A stretch of DNA of 64,000 nt from Rana temporaria (taxonomy: Eukaryota > Chordata > Amphibia > Anura > Ranidae). The position numbers and the translations under genes are program-made. The notes under the pieces were generated by a model. The model did not search any database. It saw nothing but the letters and a program-made list of their open reading frames with translations, and was not told the DNA's origin. This document shows positions 10,625-21,400 of this stretch, piece after piece. The first letter of the stretch is position 1. Every line of letters begins with the position of its first letter. The stretch spans positions 35,670,264-35,734,263 of the forward strand of contig NC_053497.1 in the NCBI RefSeq assembly GCF_905171775.1. The letters run 5' to 3'.

Positions 10625-10880
10625 TGTGTGGTGGGGTACCCGATGGACCTCGTGCAGCCGGTATATAGTGGGCGTGCTCCACCACAAGGAACCCAAAGAA
10701 CAGGGAAGCAGTGTGCAGAACAATTTCTCAGTAAATCTAGGGGGGTCAGCACCCTCAGTCCCCTCCGGAAAGCCGACAATGCAGAGGTTATTCCGCCGGC
10801 TCCTGTTCTCAGCGTCCTCTGCTCTTGCCTCCAAAGCTTTAACTTTAACCTCAGCCGGTTCCGGAAGCCATTGCAGCAGT
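10625..10880 (-). pseudogene. L1-type LINE ORF1 fragment
   Basis: The minus-strand translation contains the stretch ENRSRRNNLCIVGFPEGTEG preceded by a charged, helix-like KALEARAEDA run. This pattern is characteristic of the coiled-coil to RRM junction of L1/Tx1-type ORF1 RNA-binding proteins. A later HEVHRVPH segment fits the same family. Only about 85 residues remain, and no ORF2 is nearby. It ends where the Tc1-like sequence begins, so it is a dead 5'- and 3'-truncated remnant. Confidence 0.65.
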
Positions 10881-10959
10881 GGGTAAGGCATATATCCATT
10901 TCCAACAGCTCAATTTTCTTAGAGAGTACAGTCTGGCATGTGTTAATCGTGGTCATGAC

Positions 10960-11357
10960 TGCGGGTGCAAGATGGGCATGGTGCCAGATGGGCTGGTCTG
11001 AGTATTTCAAAAACTGCTGATCTACTGGGATTTTCATACACAACAATCTCTAGGGTTTACAGAGAATGGTTTGAAAAAAGAGAAAATATGCAGTGAGCGG
11101 CCGTTGTGTGGATGAAAATGTCTTGTTGATGTCAGAGGTCAGAGGAGAATGGGCAGACTGGTTTGATATGATAGAAAGGCAACAGTAAATAACCCCTCAT
11201 TACAACCAAGACATGCAGAATACCATCTCTGAACGCCACTACTGTCAGCTAAGAACAGGAAATTGAGGCTACAATTCACACAGGTTCACCAAAATTGGAC
11301 AATAGAAGATTGAAAAAACATTGCCTGGTCTGATGAGTCTCGATTTCAGATGGAGGG
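10960..11357 (+). pseudogene. Tc1-like transposase remnant, left part
   Basis: Words such as GGGCATGGTGCCAGATGGGC, ATCTACTGGGATTTTCA, GGTTTACAGAGAATGGT and TGGTCTGATGAGTCTCGATT match a widespread Tc1-like transposase gene of fish and frogs (recognised from memory). An internal deletion falls between GAACGCC and CTGTCAGC at about 11233-11245, so it was already defective. The gene is broken at 11357 by the BEL/Pao insertion and resumes at 24189. Confidence 0.8.
11353..11357 (+). repeat. 5-bp target-site duplication, left (GAGGG)
   Basis: GAGGG at 11353-11357 is repeated at 24189-24193, immediately outside the first and third LTR. Removing the insertion restores the continuous Tc1-like context TCAGATG-GAGGG-TCAGAATTTGG. 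Five base pairs is a usual duplication length for BEL/Pao integrases. Confidence 0.85.
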
Positions 11358-11948
11358 TGTGCTGTTCTCCTTATAGTTATTTGTACATTACATTATTAAT
11401 CTTTATTTCTACATGTTTGTTTTCATGCATTTCTTTCACTGCTGCCATCTGCTGGCCAGAATTTGCATGCCACACGTCCCTGTTCTTGTTAGTAAAGTTT
11501 TTTCTATTCGGAGGCGTGGACTCTTGCTGGGCAGGTCTCTTCACTGGGAGCAGCCATTTTCAGTATCTCCTCATGGCTGTGTGACTAGACACTCCACATT
11601 TTTGGGCTCGAGAGAAGGCATCAGTTTTTGACCACGCAGAAGTCACGCAGAAGTCAGCAGTAGTTAGCAGCAGCTCAGCAGCAGCTCTGCAGCCACAGCA
11701 GCTAGCCTCAGGACATATTCTAACAAGTCAGCATTGATACCACTACTACAGAACAGTATTGTATCACCGTTTGTTGTCTTATCTGGATTGAATAAACCCA
11801 CGCTGATTTCATCTTCATGTCTGAGTCTGGATCCATCTAACCTGAACATCTGCCGGTCCTGTCTGCCCCACTGCTTGGATACGAAGGTAAGAAGTCACAC
11901 AGCTATTATCAGTTATACCTTCAATCGCCTTCATGTGGGAACAGAACA
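11358..11948 (+). mobile_element. BEL/Pao LTR 1 (591 bp)
   Basis: The LTR starts TGTGCTGTTCTCC and ends GGGAACAGAACA, a short imperfect inverted terminus of TG...CA type. A polyadenylation hexamer AATAAA lies at 11791-11796. A GCAGCAG-rich stretch precedes it (11655-11700). The sequence appears identical to the LTRs at 17478 and 23598. Confidence 0.9.
11791..11796 (+). promoter_or_regulatory. Polyadenylation signal in LTR 1
   Basis: AATAAA sits 434 bases into the LTR, about 150 bases before its end, where the R region poly(A) signal of an LTR retrotransposon would be expected. The same hexamer recurs at 17911 and 24031. Its use is inferred. Confidence 0.55.
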
Positions 11949-12345
11949 GTCAAAAACTGCCTTAATGTCCACACCCCAGTCACAGATTCCCTCAGAGTTA
12001 CCACACTAAGGAATCGCCCTGCAACAGGCCTATCTGCAGCGAATCTGCCCAGCTACAGTGCATGTTCCACAAGTCTAAGGGCAAGCACCGCATGTCCACA
12101 GTATCTTTACTGTTGCCTGAAAGCCCTCCACAACTCATCAAGCCGTTTCCTATACCCCATATCAATCTTTGCTCGCATAGCAGAACTGTTAACGCACACG
12201 GGGTCCCTCTCTAACCTAAACCCCCGCAAATCACTTAAAACACCTGAGGAACCTTGCCAGAGTGCCCCAGCGCAGCCGCACTGCAATTTTCAGCCCCCAA
12301 TTCAAAAGTTTATTTTCTTAAAGAGACAGCGCACCTTAAATCAAA
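11949..12345 (+). other. BEL/Pao 5' leader, unit 1
   Basis: 397 bases lie between LTR 1 and the polyprotein start. A primer-binding site should lie at its first bases (GTCAAAAACTGCC), but I cannot match that to a tRNA 3' end. The leader is C-rich with scattered stops. The ATG at 12346 sits in AAAATGG, a favourable context (A at -3, G at +4). Confidence 0.6.
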
Positions 12346-15300
12346 ATGGACAAAAAGGACCTTGCACAGTTCCCCAGTGATGAAACAGAGCTAATGCAGC
12401 CTGATACTGATCACCAAGAAGCACAGGAAGCAGAACCCACACTTCCAGCAGACCAAGTCGTGCGACCAAGACGCTCCCTCAAACCGACAATAAAGGTCAG
12501 GGAAAACTATCAAACCACAAAAGATGAGCTATGCGATAACCTGGAAGAGCTATGGGAGCGAGTTTCCTCCCTCATGTCAGGACTTAAATCCTCTGGTGAT
12601 ACCTCAAGCTTACAAGTTGGCATCAGGCGGCTGAACACAGCTCATGAAGGATACAAGAGACTGTTCACAAGGTATATAACCTTTCTAAAAAACGTTAATA
12701 ATGATGAAGCCCTTTCAGAACTGAGCAAGGCAGAATCTATAGACATTCAAAGAGACACCATGGTGCTGCTTGCTAAAGATAAAGCGGAACTCCGCATCTC
12801 CCATTTGCAAGAAACTAGATCACACAGATCAAATTCATCCAAACATTCCTCTCGGTCATACAGATCATCGTGCTCAAGAAGCTCAACCCTAAGCGACAGA
12901 CTACTAGAGGCCCGCATAAATGCAGAGCAATCCAAAGCCAGACGTTCCTTCACTGAAAAAGAAGCTCTGGCAAAAGCAGAAGCAGAGGCCAAGAGGGCAG
13001 AAGCAGAGGCCAAGAGGGCAGACGCAGAAGCAGAGGCTCGAATAAAGATTCTTGAATCAGAGATGGAAGAGGAAGTTGCATTAGCTAAAGTAAGACTACT
13101 TGAGCAAGCATTAAGCCAAGGTCTTGATCCAGTCTGCTCGCTACCACAGGAGGTAGAAGATTCAGCTGACCGCACCAGCGACTATGTACTGAAACAATTA
13201 TCTGCATCAACCCCAGTATGCAGTACTGTCCAAGCCGACAACGCCGAAACCTCAAAGTCATCTCCACCTACAGTGCCATTTACAGCACCCGAGCAACCTG
13301 ATGGTGTTCACCCAGATGTGCCTTCTCAAGGACAGTTATTACAAAACTACAAAAAGGGTCATCAGGCGTTTCCTGGCCTACCTCCACAGCTCAAGCAGCA
13401 GTCCTCACGATCTACAGAGACTAGATCACAGCTCAACCCTGCAGCAGCATCATTCTACCTGGATGCATCTCACCCTTTCACGCCGCAAAGCCTACACGCC
13501 CCGGCGGCACCACAGGTTGTCGTGGCAACAAGCAGTGAGAAATCAGATATGTCTGAGTTGGCCAGGATTATGGCGATCAGAGAGCTAATTAACACAAGTC
13601 TCTCAAAATTTGATGACCGTGCAGAGAGCTACAGAGCTTGGAAGGCAACTTTCAAGGCCACCATTGCCAACCTCAAACTAGACGCAGAGAAGGAGCTCAA
13701 CCTCATGATCTCATGGCTGGGTCCAAGCTCCACAAATCGCATCAAGAGCCTCAGAACTGTCTATGTGGGACAAGCAGAAGCAGGTCTCGCTGCCGCCTGG
13801 CAGAGACTCGAACGTACCTTCGGCAGTGCAGAAGCAATAGAGAAGGCCCTATTTAAGAGATTGCAGAACATTCCAAAGATCAATCTTAAGGACGTCCATA
13901 AGCTTCAGGATTTGAGTGACCTGCTCATGGAACTAGAGCTTGCCAAAAGAGACCCTCGTCTGATCGGGCTATGCTACCTGGATACCGCCCATGGAGTGAA
14001 CCCAATTGTCGTGAAACTACCATACAGTCTGCAAGAAAAGTGGGCGGCATCAGTCTCAAGGTACAAAAGGGTGCATGACATCACCTTTCCCCCATTTATT
14101 CATTTCTGCAGATTCATTGAAGAACAGTCCCAGATGAGGAATGACCCCAGCCTCGATTTCCTGGAGTTCAACACTACAGCTCCAGCGACACCATCACCAA
14201 GGTATGAGAGTGCCATGCATAAACACAGAGACTTTAAGAGCAGCGTGAGTGTTAGAAAGACTAACCTACCATCTTATGCAGCACCCACGGGTAAACAGTA
14301 CAATACCTCATCAGGAGACAAGTCCTTCAATCGTGAATGTCCCATTCATAAAAAACCACACTCACTGAACAAATGCAGAGGGTTTAGATCCAAACCCATA
14401 CAGGAGCGCAAGAAGTTCCTCAGCGAGCTTGGGGTATGTTTCAGATGCTGCGCTTCATTGGAGCACATGGCTAAGGACTGTAAATCCATCATCAAGTGTG
14501 AGGAGTGTCATAGTGAAAGACATGCCTCGGCTATGCACCCAGTTCCACTGCCCAGAGACTCACCAGCTGCCGTCGCCACCAGTCCCGCTCCAAGTCATGG
14601 CGGGGAGCCCCAGAACCACGCTAACGCAGCCGCCGCTGTTTCCTGCTCATGTTTGGAAGTATGTGGCGAGGGCCAGGGTGAGAAATGTTGTGCCCGAATA
14701 TGCCTAATCAAGGTCTATCCAGAGGGACTACCAGAAAAGGCAGTAAAAATGTATGCCATCATCGATGACCAAAGCAACCGGTCCCTAGCAGGACCTAAAT
14801 TCTTTGAAGCCTTTGGGATAAAGGGACCATCAGAACCCTACATCTTAAACACCTGCTCAGGCCGCATTGAGACTAGCGGCAGGAGGGCGCAAGGATTCAT
14901 TGCTTCCCCCATCAGTGGGAATACCGAAATACCCCTACCAACACTGATTGAATGCGATCAAATACCCAACCATAGGGATGAGATTCCTACCCCAGAAGCT
15001 GCGTTTCACCAACCGCACCTAAGGCACCTAGCCAACGTTATCCCACCTATGGACAACAATGCTGAGATTCTACTCCTGCTTGGCAGAGACAATCTAAGGG
15101 TGCACAAGGTGCGCCAACAGTGTAATGGTCCTGACTACGCGCCATTTGCCCAGAGGCTGGACCTGGGATGGGTAGTCATAGGAAACGTATACCTGGATCA
15201 ACCAGAAATCGACTCCTTCAAAACGTATGTACACGGAGATGGACGCACAACTTGCATTAAGCCGTGTCCTCATCACTATGAAGTGAAAGAGAAGTCTCCA

Positions 15301-17316
15301 GACCCCGTACAACCACCTGACATCATTTCTCCCCTCTTTGCTGACGACTTGGGGAGATCAGTCTTTCGCGCAACCAAGGATGACGATAAGGTAGCCTTAT
15401 CGGTAGAAGACAGAGAGTTTTTTAAAGACGAAACCAATCACTGCGTTTCTCCATTACCCTACGGAACCACCAGGGTAAGACTCCCAGACAATCAGGAGCA
15501 AGCGCCATCCAGATCTAACTCTCTTCAGCGCACCATGGACAGCAAGTCTGAGACGAGAGAACACATTGTCATACCATCTGAACTTAATCCAGCAGATCAC
15601 GCCACCAGGCCTATGTCTGTGGGTTCCTTTGCTAAATCTACTTGGCTTACAGGCCCAGAATTTCTGCTAGGACGGGCAGACAAATGTGAACAGGAAGTTT
15701 ACAGCATCCAGGATCCGGATAATGATCCAGAAATCCGCGCCGAAGTTAGCGCATTAGTCACTGAAACAAAGCAGACCTCCAGGCTTGACTGTCATCGTTT
15801 TGAACATTTCTCCAGTTGGATGAGACTTGTCAGAACCATTGCAAGGTTAGTGCACATCGCCAGATGTTATCACAACACTCAAGAAGATAAAGATTGTCAC
15901 GGTTGGCACATCTGTCATAAACCATTCTCTGCTGAGGACATTTCTCATAGCGAGTCTCTCATAATACGTCATGTCCAGCAGCAGGAATTTAACGTAGAAT
16001 GGAAGTGCTTGAACAACAGACAGCAGATTCCTATAAAAAGACCTCTTGCTAACTTAAATCCAATTATGGACACTTTTGGCCTGCTCAGAGTTGGTGGTCG
16101 TTTGAATCAAGCCCACCTAGGAGTTGCGGAGCAAAATCCTGTCATTATTCCCAGCAAACATCATATCACCACGTTGCTGATCCGACATTACCACAAAAAG
16201 ACTGAACACCAGGGCAGACAAATCACTGAGGGCAAGTTAAGGTCTGCGGGTCTTTGGATTATAGGTATGAAGAAACGTGTAGCCCAACTACTGCATGACT
16301 GTGTGCACTGTCGTAAAGCCAGAGGAAAACAGCTACACCAACAAATGGCCGACTTGCCCGCGGATAGACTATGCACAGAGCCGCCCTTCACCTACACTGG
16401 CCTAGACGTCTTTGGACCATGGATGGTGTCCGCACGTAGAACCCGTGGTGGTCACGCAAACAGTAAACGTTGGGCCGTGCTATTTACTTGCATGAGTGTG
16501 CGAGCCGTTCATATAGAGGTGATAGAATCTATGGACACATCCAGCCTCATTAATGCCTTAAGACGGTTCTTCGCCATCAGAGGACCAGTGAAACAGTTGA
16601 GGTCAGACCAGGGAAGTAACTTCATCGGCGCCTGTAGAGAACTGAACATCGACACTAAGCCTATCCAAGATCAGTTGGCGGAGAAAGGTTGCACCTGGAT
16701 TTTTAATCCTCCTCATAGTTCCCACATGGGGGGTTCCTGGGAGAGAATGATCGGGATCTCACGCAACATCTTAAATTCTATGTTGATGGATGTAAACTCT
16801 TCAAGACTTACGCACGAGACTCTCGTCACTCTTCTCGCTGAAGTTTCAGCTATCATCAATTCAAGACCCCTTGTGCCAGTATCTATGGATCCTGAAACAC
16901 CAGCCATACTGTCTCCGGCTATTCTACTTACCCAAAAAACGGACAATATGCTCACGCCTAGTGGAGAATTTACCCATGGGAATATCTACCAAAAACACTG
17001 GAAACGTGTACAACACCTGGCAGATTACTTCTGGAACAGATGGCGTAAAGAGTATCTCAATATTCTTCAAGGAAGGAGGAAATGGCAACATCAAAAACCA
17101 AACTTGAAAGAAGGAGACCTCGTATTAATGAAGGAGCAACAAACCGAAAGGATCACCTGGCCTATGGGACTAATTACAAAGGTTCTTCCTAGCAAGGATG
17201 GCAAGGTCCGAAAGGTGGAGCTGAAGATCTTCAGGAAGGGTGAGCTTAAAACTTTTGCAAGGCCGATTAACGAACTCATTCTAATATTACCCATCGAGAA
17301 CGTTCCTGAAGGATGA
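12346..17316 (+). CDS. BEL/Pao Gag-protease-integrase polyprotein lacking reverse transcriptase
   Basis: One intact 1656-codon frame. Visible in order: an alanine/glutamate-rich coiled coil (about 204-256); the BEL-type Gag domain (DUF1759-like, about 402-600); a zinc-knuckle region with CPIHKK at 665, a CX2CX5HX4C knuckle (C698, C701, H707, C712) and a CX2CX4HX4H motif (718-731); and a retropepsin-like domain (DUF1758-like) with IDDQSN at 806-811. A pre-RT segment (about 1016-1066) follows. Then the frame jumps to the post-RNase H motif PSELNPADHATR at 1077, integrase zinc binding (HH at 1272-1273, C1319, C1322), the core with D1354, D1421 and E1466, and the BEL C-terminal domain from about 1586. 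The roughly 550 residues of RT and RNase H expected between 1066 and 1076 are absent without breaking the frame. The product could package RNA and integrate, but could not copy RNA itself. Confidence 0.9.
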   Translation: MDKKDLAQFPSDETELMQPDTDHQEAQEAEPTLPADQVVRPRRSLKPTIKVRENYQTTKDELCDNLEELWERVSSLMSGLKSSGDTSSLQVGIRRLNTAHEGYKRLFTRYITFLKNVNNDEALSELSKAESIDIQRDTMVLLAKDKAELRISHLQETRSHRSNSSKHSSRSYRSSCSRSSTLSDRLLEARINAEQSKARRSFTEKEALAKAEAEAKRAEAEAKRADAEAEARIKILESEMEEEVALAKVRLLEQALSQGLDPVCSLPQEVEDSADRTSDYVLKQLSASTPVCSTVQADNAETSKSSPPTVPFTAPEQPDGVHPDVPSQGQLLQNYKKGHQAFPGLPPQLKQQSSRSTETRSQLNPAAASFYLDASHPFTPQSLHAPAAPQVVVATSSEKSDMSELARIMAIRELINTSLSKFDDRAESYRAWKATFKATIANLKLDAEKELNLMISWLGPSSTNRIKSLRTVYVGQAEAGLAAAWQRLERTFGSAEAIEKALFKRLQNIPKINLKDVHKLQDLSDLLMELELAKRDPRLIGLCYLDTAHGVNPIVVKLPYSLQEKWAASVSRYKRVHDITFPPFIHFCRFIEEQSQMRNDPSLDFLEFNTTAPATPSPRYESAMHKHRDFKSSVSVRKTNLPSYAAPTGKQYNTSSGDKSFNRECPIHKKPHSLNKCRGFRSKPIQERKKFLSELGVCFRCCASLEHMAKDCKSIIKCEECHSERHASAMHPVPLPRDSPAAVATSPAPSHGGEPQNHANAAAAVSCSCLEVCGEGQGEKCCARICLIKVYPEGLPEKAVKMYAIIDDQSNRSLAGPKFFEAFGIKGPSEPYILNTCSGRIETSGRRAQGFIASPISGNTEIPLPTLIECDQIPNHRDEIPTPEAAFHQPHLRHLANVIPPMDNNAEILLLLGRDNLRVHKVRQQCNGPDYAPFAQRLDLGWVVIGNVYLDQPEIDSFKTYVHGDGRTTCIKPCPHHYEVKEKSPDPVQPPDIISPLFADDLGRSVFRATKDDDKVALSVEDREFFKDETNHCVSPLPYGTTRVRLPDNQEQAPSRSNSLQRTMDSKSETREHIVIPSELNPADHATRPMSVGSFAKSTWLTGPEFLLGRADKCEQEVYSIQDPDNDPEIRAEVSALVTETKQTSRLDCHRFEHFSSWMRLVRTIARLVHIARCYHNTQEDKDCHGWHICHKPFSAEDISHSESLIIRHVQQQEFNVEWKCLNNRQQIPIKRPLANLNPIMDTFGLLRVGGRLNQAHLGVAEQNPVIIPSKHHITTLLIRHYHKKTEHQGRQITEGKLRSAGLWIIGMKKRVAQLLHDCVHCRKARGKQLHQQMADLPADRLCTEPPFTYTGLDVFGPWMVSARRTRGGHANSKRWAVLFTCMSVRAVHIEVIESMDTSSLINALRRFFAIRGPVKQLRSDQGSNFIGACRELNIDTKPIQDQLAEKGCTWIFNPPHSSHMGGSWERMIGISRNILNSMLMDVNSSRLTHETLVTLLAEVSAIINSRPLVPVSMDPETPAILSPAILLTQKTDNMLTPSGEFTHGNIYQKHWKRVQHLADYFWNRWRKEYLNILQGRRKWQHQKPNLKEGDLVLMKEQQTERITWPMGLITKVLPSKDGKVRKVELKIFRKGELKTFARPINELILILPIENVPEG
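15535..15580 (+). other. In-frame deletion junction replacing RT/RNase H, unit 1
   Basis: Residues about 1064-1077 join the conserved pre-RT segment (LPDNQEQAPSRSNSLQR) directly to the post-RNase H segment (IPSELNPADHATR). In autonomous BEL/Pao polyproteins the two are several hundred residues apart. No YxDD box occurs anywhere in the frame. The same junction is present at 21655-21700 in unit 2. Confidence 0.8.
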
Positions 17317-17477
17317 AAAAGGACTGAACTCGAACTTCACAGTTTTACCCGCTATGGGTCAGCCAACCCACTATGTCATGTTTATTGAATTTCACATGTT
17401 CTTTGTTACAGGTTGTATTATATTTTTATGGACATTCGTCATAGTGAAATCTCCTTACGTAAATTTCAGACGGGGAG
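17317..17477 (+). other. BEL/Pao 3' untranslated region with weak polypurine tract
   Basis: 161 bases lie between the stop codon and LTR 2. The last bases, CAGACGGGGAG (17467-17477), are the only purine-rich tract abutting the LTR and are the likely plus-strand primer. A hydrophobic frame starting at 17354 runs into the LTR; see the rejected items. Confidence 0.55.
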
Positions 17478-18068
17478 TGTGCTGTTCTCCTTATAGTTAT
17501 TTGTACATTACATTATTAATCTTTATTTCTACATGTTTGTTTTCATGCATTTCTTTCACTGCTGCCATCTGCTGGCCAGAATTTGCATGCCACACGTCCC
17601 TGTTCTTGTTAGTAAAGTTTTTTCTATTCGGAGGCGTGGACTCTTGCTGGGCAGGTCTCTTCACTGGGAGCAGCCATTTTCAGTATCTCCTCATGGCTGT
17701 GTGACTAGACACTCCACATTTTTGGGCTCGAGAGAAGGCATCAGTTTTTGACCACGCAGAAGTCACGCAGAAGTCAGCAGTAGTTAGCAGCAGCTCAGCA
17801 GCAGCTCTGCAGCCACAGCAGCTAGCCTCAGGACATATTCTAACAAGTCAGCATTGATACCACTACTACAGAACAGTATTGTATCACCGTTTGTTGTCTT
17901 ATCTGGATTGAATAAACCCACGCTGATTTCATCTTCATGTCTGAGTCTGGATCCATCTAACCTGAACATCTGCCGGTCCTGTCTGCCCCACTGCTTGGAT
18001 ACGAAGGTAAGAAGTCACACAGCTATTATCAGTTATACCTTCAATCGCCTTCATGTGGGAACAGAACA
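17478..18068 (+). mobile_element. BEL/Pao LTR 2 (shared by both units)
   Basis: Same 591-bp sequence as LTR 1, offset by exactly 6120 bp. It serves as 3' LTR of unit 1 and 5' LTR of unit 2, and no target duplication or extra base separates it from either internal region. AATAAA is at 17911. Confidence 0.9.
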
Positions 18069-18465
18069 GTCAAAAACTGCCTTAATGTCCACACCCCAGT
18101 CACAGATTCCCTCAGAGTTACCACACTAAGGAATCGCCCTGCAACAGGCCTATCTGCAGCGAATCTGCCCAGCTACAGTGCATGTTCCACAAGTCTAAGG
18201 GCAAGCACCGCATGTCCACAGTATCTTTACTGTTGCCTGAAAGCCCTCCACAACTCATCAAGCCGTTTCCTATACCCCATATCAATCTTTGCTCGCATAG
18301 CAGAACTGTTAACGCACACGGGGTCCCTCTCTAACCTAAACCCCCGCAAATCACTTAAAACACCTGAGGAACCTTGCCAGAGTGCCCCAGCGCAGCCGCA
18401 CTGCAATTTTCAGCCCCCAATTCAAAAGTTTATTTTCTTAAAGAGACAGCGCACCTTAAATCAAA
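18069..18465 (+). other. BEL/Pao 5' leader, unit 2
   Basis: Appears identical to 11949-12345, including the start-codon context. Confidence 0.6.
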
Positions 18466-21400
18466 ATGGACAAAAAGGACCTTGCACAGTTCCCCAGTGA
18501 TGAAACAGAGCTAATGCAGCCTGATACTGATCACCAAGAAGCACAGGAAGCAGAACCCACACTTCCAGCAGACCAAGTCGTGCGACCAAGACGCTCCCTC
18601 AAACCGACAATAAAGGTCAGGGAAAACTATCAAACCACAAAAGATGAGCTATGCGATAACCTGGAAGAGCTATGGGAGCGAGTTTCCTCCCTCATGTCAG
18701 GACTTAAATCCTCTGGTGATACCTCAAGCTTACAAGTTGGCATCAGGCGGCTGAACACAGCTCATGAAGGATACAAGAGACTGTTCACAAGGTATATAAC
18801 CTTTCTAAAAAACGTTAATAATGATGAAGCCCTTTCAGAACTGAGCAAGGCAGAATCTATAGACATTCAAAGAGACACCATGGTGCTGCTTGCTAAAGAT
18901 AAAGCGGAACTCCGCATCTCCCATTTGCAAGAAACTAGATCACACAGATCAAATTCATCCAAACATTCCTCTCGGTCATACAGATCATCGTGCTCAAGAA
19001 GCTCAACCCTAAGCGACAGACTACTAGAGGCCCGCATAAATGCAGAGCAATCCAAAGCCAGACGTTCCTTCACTGAAAAAGAAGCTCTGGCAAAAGCAGA
19101 AGCAGAGGCCAAGAGGGCAGAAGCAGAGGCCAAGAGGGCAGACGCAGAAGCAGAGGCTCGAATAAAGATTCTTGAATCAGAGATGGAAGAGGAAGTTGCA
19201 TTAGCTAAAGTAAGACTACTTGAGCAAGCATTAAGCCAAGGTCTTGATCCAGTCTGCTCGCTACCACAGGAGGTAGAAGATTCAGCTGACCGCACCAGCG
19301 ACTATGTACTGAAACAATTATCTGCATCAACCCCAGTATGCAGTACTGTCCAAGCCGACAACGCCGAAACCTCAAAGTCATCTCCACCTACAGTGCCATT
19401 TACAGCACCCGAGCAACCTGATGGTGTTCACCCAGATGTGCCTTCTCAAGGACAGTTATTACAAAACTACAAAAAGGGTCATCAGGCGTTTCCTGGCCTA
19501 CCTCCACAGCTCAAGCAGCAGTCCTCACGATCTACAGAGACTAGATCACAGCTCAACCCTGCAGCAGCATCATTCTACCTGGATGCATCTCACCCTTTCA
19601 CGCCGCAAAGCCTACACGCCCCGGCGGCACCACAGGTTGTCGTGGCAACAAGCAGTGAGAAATCAGATATGTCTGAGTTGGCCAGGATTATGGCGATCAG
19701 AGAGCTAATTAACACAAGTCTCTCAAAATTTGATGACCGTGCAGAGAGCTACAGAGCTTGGAAGGCAACTTTCAAGGCCACCATTGCCAACCTCAAACTA
19801 GACGCAGAGAAGGAGCTCAACCTCATGATCTCATGGCTGGGTCCAAGCTCCACAAATCGCATCAAGAGCCTCAGAACTGTCTATGTGGGACAAGCAGAAG
19901 CAGGTCTCGCTGCCGCCTGGCAGAGACTCGAACGTACCTTCGGCAGTGCAGAAGCAATAGAGAAGGCCCTATTTAAGAGATTGCAGAACATTCCAAAGAT
20001 CAATCTTAAGGACGTCCATAAGCTTCAGGATTTGAGTGACCTGCTCATGGAACTAGAGCTTGCCAAAAGAGACCCTCGTCTGATCGGGCTATGCTACCTG
20101 GATACCGCCCATGGAGTGAACCCAATTGTCGTGAAACTACCATACAGTCTGCAAGAAAAGTGGGCGGCATCAGTCTCAAGGTACAAAAGGGTGCATGACA
20201 TCACCTTTCCCCCATTTATTCATTTCTGCAGATTCATTGAAGAACAGTCCCAGATGAGGAATGACCCCAGCCTCGATTTCCTGGAGTTCAACACTACAGC
20301 TCCAGCGACACCATCACCAAGGTATGAGAGTGCCATGCATAAACACAGAGACTTTAAGAGCAGCGTGAGTGTTAGAAAGACTAACCTACCATCTTATGCA
20401 GCACCCACGGGTAAACAGTACAATACCTCATCAGGAGACAAGTCCTTCAATCGTGAATGTCCCATTCATAAAAAACCACACTCACTGAACAAATGCAGAG
20501 GGTTTAGATCCAAACCCATACAGGAGCGCAAGAAGTTCCTCAGCGAGCTTGGGGTATGTTTCAGATGCTGCGCTTCATTGGAGCACATGGCTAAGGACTG
20601 TAAATCCATCATCAAGTGTGAGGAGTGTCATAGTGAAAGACATGCCTCGGCTATGCACCCAGTTCCACTGCCCAGAGACTCACCAGCTGCCGTCGCCACC
20701 AGTCCCGCTCCAAGTCATGGCGGGGAGCCCCAGAACCACGCTAACGCAGCCGCCGCTGTTTCCTGCTCATGTTTGGAAGTATGTGGCGAGGGCCAGGGTG
20801 AGAAATGTTGTGCCCGAATATGCCTAATTAAGGTCTATCCAGAGGGACTACCAGAAAAGGCAGTAAAAATGTATGCCATCATCGATGACCAAAGCAACCG
20901 GTCCCTAGCAGGACCTAAATTCTTTGAAGCCTTTGGGATAAAGGGACCATCAGAACCCTACATCTTAAACACCTGCTCAGGCCGCATTGAGACTAGCGGC
21001 AGGAGGGCGCAAGGATTCATTGCTTCCCCCATCAGTGGGAATACCGAAATACCCCTACCAACACTGATTGAATGCGATCAAATACCCAACCATAGGGATG
21101 AGATTCCTACCCCAGAAGCTGCGTTTCACCAACCGCACCTAAGGCACCTAGCCAACGTTATCCCACCTATGGACAACAATGCTGAGATTCTACTCCTGCT
21201 TGGCAGAGACAATCTAAGGGTGCACAAGGTGCGCCAACAGTGTAATGGTCCTGACTACGCGCCATTTGCCCAGAGGCTGGACCTGGGATGGGTAGTCATA
21301 GGAAACGTATACCTGGATCAACCAGAAATCGACTCCTTCAAAACGTATGTACACGGAGATGGACGCACAACTTGCATTAAGCCGTGTCCTCATCACTATG

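Noticed and set aside
10612..11046. 144-codon minus-strand frame across the L1/Tc1 boundary
   Set aside because: It merges antisense Tc1-like sequence with the L1 fragment in a different frame from the ORF1-like peptide.
11949..11965. Primer-binding site for the BEL element
   Set aside because: The bases after the LTR do not match any tRNA 3' end I can recall, so I do not assign one.
12747..13175. 142-codon antisense frame under the BEL coiled coil (also at 18867)
   Set aside because: It is a shadow of the alanine/glutamate-rich coding strand.
15328..15345. FADD in the BEL polyprotein as a possible RT active-site box
   Set aside because: It lies before the pre-RT linker, lacks the surrounding RT motifs, and is followed by the linker and then the post-RNase H segment.
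17354..17704. 116-codon hydrophobic frame after the BEL polyprotein (also at 23474), possibly env-like
   Set aside because: It begins in the 3' untranslated region and runs into the LTR, has no signal peptide plus ectodomain layout, and owes its hydrophobicity to T-rich sequence.
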